Of a stretch of DNA of 5,973 bases, positions 1-4,331 are shown piece by piece. Each line of letters opens with the position of its first letter. The stretch's first letter is position 1. A program made the translations under genes and the position numbers. This DNA comes from an uncultured Magnetococcales bacterium (GTDB lineage: Bacteria > Pseudomonadota > Magnetococcia > Magnetococcales > Magnetaquicoccaceae). The DNA is taken from contig CAIWLA010000700.1 of the NCBI GenBank assembly GCA_903913345.1, positions 1 through 5,973 of the forward strand, in the 5' to 3' direction. The notes under the pieces were generated by a model. It was not told the DNA's origin and made no database searches. It was given only the letters and a program-made list of their open reading frames with translations.

Positions 1-1
1 C

Positions 2-121
2 AAACTGGAGGGTGAGATCGCCACCAACGAGGCCAGGACGCGGCAACTGGAACTGTCAAGGATGAGTTCCTGGGAACGCGCCAAGGGTTACATTTCCGGG
101 AAGTTTCAGAAACCGAGTTGA
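2..121 (+). CDS. C-terminal end of an unrecognised protein (5' end outside window)
   Basis: An open frame runs in from the left edge and ends at TGA 119-121, leaving 39 residues. The fragment is highly charged (KLEGEIATNEARTRQLELSR...) and looks helical, possibly coiled coil, followed by a short basic tail ending FQKPS. I do not recognise the family, and too little is present to assign a function. Base composition (about 56% GC) lies between the GC-rich genes to the right and the GC-poorer CDF/CZB stretch that follows. The stop codon sits at the edge of the degenerate CZB repeat, so the natural C-terminus of this protein may have been altered by the rearrangement that left the repeat. It could be a real gene end or a truncated one. 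That it is coding is supported only by the open frame and amino-acid composition. Confidence 0.45.
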   Translation, partial: KLEGEIATNEARTRQLELSRMSSWERAKGYISGKFQKPS

Positions 122-189
122 CGACTGGTCGTGTATGGCCTAGTCAGGAGGGGATGATGCGATACGGTCAATATCCAGTAATGCCCTTT
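122..189 (+). pseudogene. Degenerate fragment of a CZB-domain gene (duplicate of part of 1297-1653)
   Basis: Bases 131-189 match 1412-1470 at 55 of 59 positions, differing at 140, 142, 158 and 179. A weaker, gapped match extends left to about 122, and the similarity stops sharply at 190. In the reading frame of the intact CZB gene the copy gives RVWPSQEGMMRYGQYPVMPF, against GVWLGQEGMRRYGQYPEMPF in the intact protein. It therefore covers the segment just after the zinc-binding Cys and ends before the H-x3-H pair. No start codon, metal ligands or continuation of the domain remain, so it cannot make a functional CZB domain. It probably marks an old duplication or recombination event. Confidence 0.75.
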
Positions 190-277
190 TGCTTTCATCT
201 GGTAGCCTGTATCCTTACGGATGCTGTGCATCGCCAGGGCATCGATACAGTTTTTTTGTGGGGCAGAACAGGGCATC

Positions 278-1237
278 ATGAAATTTGAATATTGCCAGAA
301 GTGCGTGGTGCCAGCCGGATGGGCCGATCTATGGGGCACACTTGCCCAGGCGGTTTTCCGAAGCCTCCTGGGCTGGATGTCCGGCAGTATGGGTTTGGTC
401 GTCCAAGGGCTTTACTCGACAGGGGATGCCCTGACGAAGGGCGTCACGCTGGTCAGCGTTCAGATTGCCGGTCGTCCCCCAAGCAAAACATTCCCATTTG
501 GGTTTGGAAAGATTTTATTCATCTCCTCTTTGATGATCGGTGTTGGTCTCCTGTTTGGGGGGGTATCTCTTGGTCTGACGAGTTTTACCGATCTGGCAGG
601 CCTTCAGTCCGTGCCATCCCTGTTGACTGTGTTGGGCGTCATCCTGTCGGCATCTGCCAGTGAATGTATGCATCGTTACCTGGGATGCGTCGCCAAAGAG
701 AACAATAATGCAGCCATACAATCTGCGGCATGGGACAATCGCCTGGATGCGGTATCGTCTGTTGTTGTATTTATTGGTATTGTCCTGTCCAACATGGGAG
801 TAACCGCTGCGGATCATATGGCAGCATTCGTTGTCTCTTTGATGGTCATGCGAATTGGTGGGCTGATCGCATGGAATGCCGTCAAGGGTTTGCTGGACGT
901 GACAGTCTCCAGGGAAGTATTGGCCGATATCGCGCGTATGGCCAGGATGACGCAGGGCGTTCAAGACATAAAACTGATCCGTGGCCGCAGTCTGGGTGAG
1001 TATTGGGAAATTTACTTGCATGTCGCGCTCGACGAAACGCTCTCCATCCATGAGGGACATGACATCGTTGAAATCTTGAAAAAACGCATTCTGACGGGAT
1101 TTCCTGTGGTCCAGAACGTTTGGGTGATTACGATTCCAAAAATGGCAAACGACGATAATGGTGGTAATTATTGGTCGGATCACTTGTTTTCAATACCCCG
1201 CAACAACATGACAGAGAAAACGCCATCCAATGAATAA
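278..1237 (+). CDS. MamB-like cation diffusion facilitator (magnetosome-type metal transporter)
   Basis: A 319-residue CDF-family proton/divalent-metal antiporter. MamB/MamM members load iron into magnetosome vesicles; other CDFs export Zn, Mn or Fe from the cytoplasm. Seen here: an N-terminal MKFEYCQKC like the MamB start; membrane segments between about 15 and 200; a TM2 site with Y46-x3-D50 (LYSTGD); PFGFGK after TM2; the ENNNAAI and WDNRLDAVSS motifs giving D153-x3-D157 in TM5; and a cytoplasmic C-terminal domain (about 210-287) with the usual GVQDI...RGRSLGEYWEI...HEGH pattern. A 30-residue Asn-rich tail follows. The MKFE/WDNR motifs are MamB-like, while Tyr46 at the metal site recalls MamM, so I give no symbol. 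The ATG at 278 is preferred over the in-frame ATG at 221 because it matches the family N-terminus; its AGGG (270-273) is only 4 bases away, a weak ribosome site. GC is about 49%, well below the genes to the right. A general Zn/Fe CDF outside the magnetosome is the main alternative. Confidence 0.88.
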   Translation: MKFEYCQKCVVPAGWADLWGTLAQAVFRSLLGWMSGSMGLVVQGLYSTGDALTKGVTLVSVQIAGRPPSKTFPFGFGKILFISSLMIGVGLLFGGVSLGLTSFTDLAGLQSVPSLLTVLGVILSASASECMHRYLGCVAKENNNAAIQSAAWDNRLDAVSSVVVFIGIVLSNMGVTAADHMAAFVVSLMVMRIGGLIAWNAVKGLLDVTVSREVLADIARMARMTQGVQDIKLIRGRSLGEYWEIYLHVALDETLSIHEGHDIVEILKKRILTGFPVVQNVWVITIPKMANDDNGGNYWSDHLFSIPRNNMTEKTPSNE

Positions 1238-1252
1238 TAGGCGGGTGAATTC

Positions 1253-1269
1253 TGGCAGTCTGCCATTTT
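1253..1269 (+). terminator. Short palindrome with T-run between the CDF and CZB genes (possible weak terminator or operator)
   Basis: TGGCA (1253-1257), loop GTC, TGCCA (1261-1265), then TTTT (1266-1269). The five-pair stem followed by four T residues resembles a weak intrinsic terminator or attenuator 16 bases after the CDF stop. The stem is too short to be a strong one. The same palindrome, TGGCAGTCTGCCA, could instead be a dimeric protein-binding site just upstream of the CZB gene. Confidence 0.3.
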
Positions 1270-1296
1270 GGTCGCAATAAATGATGAGGATTGTGA

Positions 1297-1653
1297 ATGA
1301 TTGATATATCCAGAGCAAGGCTTTCCCATTTGAAATGGTTGCTGCAGTTGGAACTTCTGTTGCGGAAAGAACCTGTTTCTTGTTTGCAAACGCACCAGTC
1401 ATGCGAACTGGGTGTATGGCTTGGTCAGGAGGGGATGAGGCGATACGGTCAATATCCAGAAATGCCCTTTCTTGAGAAACGCCACAAGCATTTCCATGAA
1501 ACAGCGGATTTGCTTGTCAATCTCTTCCAGGAACGGAACTATGTGGAGGCGGAGGTTGCTTTGGATGAATTGAAGCGCGACAGCCAGGATCTGATTTTCA
1601 TGTTGACGATGATCGAATACCGAATGGTGGAAAGGTTGAATGCAGCGGGCTGA
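1297..1653 (+). CDS. Stand-alone chemoreceptor zinc-binding (CZB) domain protein
   Basis: A 118-residue soluble protein consisting almost entirely of one CZB domain (the family found at the end of some chemoreceptors such as TlpD and at the front of the diguanylate cyclase DgcZ). The family binds zinc through three His and one Cys in a four-helix bundle. All four candidate ligands are visible: H11 (SHLKWLLQLE), C36 in the hallmark CELGVWL, and H63 and H67 in the H-x3-H of KRHKHFHETADLL. No signal peptide, membrane segment or output domain is present, so it should act in the cytoplasm as a metal or oxidant sensor, buffer or partner protein. The start is supported by GAGGA at 1286-1290, six bases before the ATG. 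It lies 59 bases after the CDF gene on the same strand, which suggests co-transcription and a link to metal handling. It is GC-poor like the CDF gene. Bases 1412-1470 recur in degraded form at 131-189. The family call is firm; the physiological role is inference. Confidence 0.85.
   Translation: MIDISRARLSHLKWLLQLELLLRKEPVSCLQTHQSCELGVWLGQEGMRRYGQYPEMPFLEKRHKHFHETADLLVNLFQERNYVEAEVALDELKRDSQDLIFMLTMIEYRMVERLNAAG
1412..1470 (+). repeat. Intact copy of the 59-base repeat (partner of 131-189)
   Basis: This segment inside the CZB gene codes for residues just after the zinc-ligand Cys, and it matches 131-189 at 55 of 59 bases in the same orientation, 1281 bases away. The pair flanks the whole CDF gene. 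Confidence 0.85.
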
Positions 1654-1700
1654 AGTTGTTCAAAGATCCTGTTGCAGCCGATACCATCCGCTTCGGGTGT

Positions 1701-2636
1701 TCAAGGATTCGTTGGGAAGCCGTCCAGTCCAACCGTACAGGCCCATTCCTGACCTTCCGGGGAGGTCTGAAAAAAGGCTTTAAGTTTTTCCATGGCCTTT
1801 TTCTCTACCTGACGGACCCGTTCCCGGCTGATGGACAGGGTGTGGGCCAGGGTACTCAGTGTGGGGGGATTCTCCTCCAGAAAGCGGGCCGAGACGATCC
1901 ATTGTTCACGGGGGGTCAATTGTTGCAGCCCCGCGTGGATCATCGCGTGGGTGCGTTGGGTCCGTTCCGACGACAGCAGGGCATGTTCCGGGTTGGGACG
2001 TTGATCGGGAATCCGTTCGATCCACTCTTCCGTGCCATCGGCGGTATACTGGTTGAGGGATTCATCGGCCCTGAGCATACGACAGTCCACCTCCAGGATG
2101 GTCTCTGGATCGGTTCCGAACCGCCGGGCCAACTCTTCGGCCTCTTCCCGGTTGAGGAGCGCGCTGGAGAGTTTACTCTGCCGCAGTTTGAAAAAGAGTT
2201 GGCGTTTGATCTGTGTGGTGGCAATGCGGACCATGCGCCAGGAGCGCAGAATCAACTCGTGCATGGCGGCCCGAATCCACCAGACCGCATAGGCGGCCAG
2301 ACGATTGCCTCGGCGGGGATCAAATTTGCGCACGGCCACCATCAGACCAACGGTTCCCTCCTGCACCAGGTCTGGCAGGCTCACGTGGTAGTGGAGATAC
2401 TCCCTGGCCGTTTTGATGACCAGCCTCAAATAGGAGTGGACCAGCGTATGCGCGGCCTCCAGGTCGTCCCCCTCTTGCAGGCGGAGGGCCAGCGCGTACT
2501 CCTCTTCTGCGGAGAGGATGGGTGCCAACAAGGCACGACGGACGAATCCCTGGAATCCGGCACCGCTGTCGTGAATGGCCAAGCCACCGGAGGGGTGGAT
2601 GGCAACCGGCAAAGCCGTCATTGAATGATTCTCCAT
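1701..2636 (-). CDS. rpoH: RNA polymerase sigma-32 type factor (RpoH)
   Basis: A 311-residue group 3 sigma-70 family protein that directs RNA polymerase to heat-shock promoters. Domains in order: region 1.2 (about 36-65, LLAPILSAEEEYALALRLQ); region 2 (about 60-140), with DLVQEGTVGLMVAVRKFDP for core binding and AYAVWWIRAAMHELILRSWRMV for -10 recognition and melting; the RpoH box KRQLFFKLR at 144-152, which distinguishes RpoH from other sigma-70 proteins; region 3; and region 4.2 (about 259-287), with a helix-turn-helix ending ISRERVRQVEKKAMEKLK for -35 binding. It is slightly longer than the roughly 285-300 residues usual for RpoH, because of an extended N-terminus and a tail of about 20 residues after region 4.2. 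The ATG at 2636 is supported by GGGAG at 2648-2644, seven bases upstream; M6 is the less likely alternative. It is divergent from lpdA and convergent with the CZB gene. Region 2 departs in places from the usual RpoH sequence (RAAMHE where KAEIHE is common), so it could be a second RpoH paralogue. Confidence 0.93.
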   Translation of the reverse strand: MENHSMTALPVAIHPSGGLAIHDSGAGFQGFVRRALLAPILSAEEEYALALRLQEGDDLEAAHTLVHSYLRLVIKTAREYLHYHVSLPDLVQEGTVGLMVAVRKFDPRRGNRLAAYAVWWIRAAMHELILRSWRMVRIATTQIKRQLFFKLRQSKLSSALLNREEAEELARRFGTDPETILEVDCRMLRADESLNQYTADGTEEWIERIPDQRPNPEHALLSSERTQRTHAMIHAGLQQLTPREQWIVSARFLEENPPTLSTLAHTLSISRERVRQVEKKAMEKLKAFFQTSPEGQEWACTVGLDGFPTNP

Positions 2637-2643
2637 ATCAAAT

Positions 2644-2648
2644 CTCCC
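2644..2648 (-). promoter_or_regulatory. Ribosome-binding site of rpoH
   Basis: On the minus strand, GGGAG followed by seven bases and the ATG at 2636. This decides between M1 and the in-frame M6, which has no comparable site at a suitable distance. Confidence 0.6.
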
Positions 2649-2694
2649 GTGGATGACCTCCCTGTGAGAGATCCTGGGTTTTTATCTTCGACCG

Positions 2695-2704
2695 ATTATA
2701 TAAT
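2695..2704. promoter_or_regulatory. Palindromic -10 element shared by divergent rpoH and lpdA promoters
   Basis: ATTATATAAT is its own reverse complement, so it gives a perfect TATAAT on the plus strand (2699-2704) toward lpdA and on the minus strand (2700-2695) toward rpoH. It lies in the only AT-rich part of the 111-base divergent spacer, 43 bases before the lpdA start and 58 bases before the rpoH start. No good -35 box is present at 16-18 bases on either strand, so an activator or another sigma factor may contribute. That this is a promoter is inference from position and consensus match. Confidence 0.5.
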
Positions 2705-2722
2705 GTTCGAACCTTTTTGAAC
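2705..2722. promoter_or_regulatory. GTTC/GAAC inverted and direct repeats beside the shared -10 element
   Basis: GTTCGAACCTTTTTGAAC contains an 8-base perfect palindrome, GTTCGAAC (2705-2712), and a further GAAC at 2719-2722. Read on the minus strand this is GTTC-N6-GTTC followed by GAAC. It overlaps the zone where a regulator would block or help the divergent promoters. The half-site resembles alphaproteobacterial LexA half-sites (GTTC), but the usual spacing there is seven, so no regulator can be named. Confidence 0.3.
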
Positions 2723-2734
2723 AGTCCAATCGTT

Positions 2735-2739
2735 GGGGG
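2735..2739 (+). promoter_or_regulatory. Ribosome-binding site that sets the lpdA start
   Basis: GGGGG lies eight bases before the ATG at 2748. It overlaps the upstream in-frame TTG (2733) and is only two bases from the ATG at 2742, so 2748 is the start with proper spacing. Confidence 0.55.
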
Positions 2740-2747
2740 TGATGTTG

Positions 2748-4169
2748 ATGAGCCAGTCTGCACAAGTGGTGGTCCTGGGTGCCGGTCCGGGCGGGTATAC
2801 GGCTGCCTTTCTGGCCGCCGGGCACGGTCTGTCCACCATCCTGGTGGATGCCGAGAGTCAACCGGGTGGGGTTTGCCTGCACCGGGGTTGCATCCCCAGC
2901 AAGGCGTTGTTGCACGTCGCAAAATTGCTCCTGGATACCCGTGATGCCGAACCGATGGGGGTGCGGTTTGGGCCACCCGTGGTGGACCTGGAACGGTTGC
3001 GTGGCTGGAAGAATGGGGTGGTTGAACGGTTGACCCGTGGTCTGGGTGAACAGTGCCGGCGTCGGGGGGTCTCTTTCATCCAGGGACGGGGCGGTTTTCT
3101 GGATGACCACACCCTGCTGGTCACGCGGGCCAATGGGGAAGAGGAACGGATCTCCTTTCAGCATTGCATCCTGGCCACCGGCTCCCGGCCAGCGGGCATA
3201 CCGGGGTTGGATCTCTCCCTGCCGGGCATCCTCGATTCCACCCAGGCGTTGGCGTTGTCCGACATTCCCCGCACCCTCCTGGTGGTGGGTGGGGGGAATA
3301 TTGGTTTGGAACTGGGTACGGTATATGCCGCGTTGGGCAGTGCGGTCTCGGTGGTGGAGATGAGCGATGGTCTGCTGCCGGGAGCCGACCGGGATCTGGT
3401 CAAACCCGTGGTCCAACGATTGGCCCGACTCTTTGCCTCGGTGCAGACCAGCACCCGTGTGACCGCCATCCGGGCCGAGGAGGGGGGTCTGCGGGTTGTT
3501 TTGCAATCGGGTGATCTCTGCACCGAACAGTGGGCCGAACGGCTGTTGATTGCCACCGGGCGGCAGCCCAATGGGCAATCGTTGGGTCTGGAGGCGGTTG
3601 GCATCCCATTGGAGCGCGGTTTTATACCCGTGGGACCGGACAAGCGGACGGTTGTACCCCATATTCTGGCCATTGGGGATCTGATCGGTGGTCCGTTGCT
3701 GGCGCACAAGGCGGCCCACGATGCACGGGTGGCGGTGGCGACCCTGTTGGGCCACGCCCCAACCGGTCAGCGGGTGATCCCCGCCGTGACCTATACCGAC
3801 CCAGAGTTGGCCATGGCCGGTCTGACCGAGACCGCAGCCCGCCAGCAAGGGATTCCGGTACGGACGGTGCGGTTTCCCTGGGCCGCTTCCGGTCGGGCAC
3901 ACACCCTGGAGCGCACCGAGGGGTTGACCAAATGGGTGGTCGATCCCGCCTCCGAGCGGATCCTGGGAGTGGGCATTGTCGGTGTTCAGGCCGGGGAGCT
4001 GTTGGCCCAGGGGGTACAGGCCATCGAGCAGGGGATGACCATTCGGGCGGTGGCCGGGGCCGTCTATCCCCATCCCACCCTCTCCGAAACCCTGCTGGAA
4101 TCGGCAGAGGTCTATTCGGGGGAATCTGTCCACTATTACGCGCCCAGGAGGGAGCGGTCGGGGGACTGA
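2748..4169 (+). CDS. lpdA: Dihydrolipoamide dehydrogenase (E3)
   Basis: A 473-residue cytoplasmic FAD-dependent disulfide oxidoreductase that reoxidises dihydrolipoyl groups with NAD+ in pyruvate and 2-oxoglutarate dehydrogenase and glycine cleavage complexes. Seen here: an FAD-binding GAGPGGYTAA at 11-20; the redox-active disulfide C43 and C48 in GGVCLHRGCIPSKAL; ATGSRP; a second Rossmann motif, VVGGGNIGLELG, for NAD; AIGDLIGGPLLAHKA, the second FAD contact; and the C-terminal interface with the catalytic base H442 and its partner E447 in YPHPTLSET. The length is typical for E3 and no lipoyl domain is fused. The start at 2748 follows from the ribosome site and from the short MSQSAQ lead into the first beta strand. 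It stands alone, with no E1, E2 or glycine cleavage genes in view, and is divergent from rpoH. Other members of the family (mercuric or glutathione reductase) are unlikely, given the E3-specific motifs. Confidence 0.92.
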   Translation: MSQSAQVVVLGAGPGGYTAAFLAAGHGLSTILVDAESQPGGVCLHRGCIPSKALLHVAKLLLDTRDAEPMGVRFGPPVVDLERLRGWKNGVVERLTRGLGEQCRRRGVSFIQGRGGFLDDHTLLVTRANGEEERISFQHCILATGSRPAGIPGLDLSLPGILDSTQALALSDIPRTLLVVGGGNIGLELGTVYAALGSAVSVVEMSDGLLPGADRDLVKPVVQRLARLFASVQTSTRVTAIRAEEGGLRVVLQSGDLCTEQWAERLLIATGRQPNGQSLGLEAVGIPLERGFIPVGPDKRTVVPHILAIGDLIGGPLLAHKAAHDARVAVATLLGHAPTGQRVIPAVTYTDPELAMAGLTETAARQQGIPVRTVRFPWAASGRAHTLERTEGLTKWVVDPASERILGVGIVGVQAGELLAQGVQAIEQGMTIRAVAGAVYPHPTLSETLLESAEVYSGESVHYYAPRRERSGD

Positions 4170-4209
4170 GGGGGTGCCCGATTTCTCTCTTCCAGGCAAA
4201 CCCGGTCTC

Positions 4210-4238
4210 TTTGCAGAAGGCCCTGGTTGTGGTATAAG
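4210..4238 (+). promoter_or_regulatory. Candidate sigma-70 promoter for the GH17-GT2 gene
   Basis: TTTGCA (4210-4215), a 17-base spacer, then TATAAG (4233-4238), about 93 bases before the start codon at 4332. Four of six -35 positions and five of six -10 positions fit the consensus. No strong terminator is visible after lpdA, so read-through from lpdA is also possible. Confidence 0.3.
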
Positions 4239-4331
4239 GATTGGCAATCATTTGGCCGTCGGCTGATCCATTGGCCGGGCTGGCCTGAACATCGTCGTCA
4301 TGACCTTTTGCAGTCTCCCGGATCTTGCTCC

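Noticed and set aside
209..224. Hairpin GTATCC-TTAC-GGATGC upstream of the CDF gene, considered as a regulator or riboswitch part
   Set aside because: It is a single short stem with a wobble pair, no T-run and no further conserved structure. It is too weak to call.
221..277. Upstream ATG at 221 as the CDF start, adding 19 residues
   Set aside because: The added residues do not resemble the family. The MamB-type N-terminus begins exactly at the ATG at 278, and no better ribosome site precedes 221.
1685..1699. Stem-loop CATCCG-CTT-CGGGTG between the convergent CZB and rpoH stops, considered as a terminator
   Set aside because: The six-pair stem needs a G-U pair on the plus strand and has a mismatch on the minus strand. 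No T-run follows on either side.
1656..2624. A 322-codon plus-strand open frame over rpoH
   Set aside because: It is antisense to a well-supported sigma factor, has low-complexity Gly/Gln content and shows no domain.
4193..4227. CCAGG...CCTGG inverted repeat after lpdA as a terminator
   Set aside because: The stem is five pairs with a loop of about 25 bases and no following T-run.
2682..4247. A 521-codon open frame on the minus strand opposite lpdA
   Set aside because: It is fully antisense to a clear E3 gene, rich in Pro, Gly, His and Gln, and shows no recognisable domain. GC-rich codon bias in lpdA explains the lack of stops.
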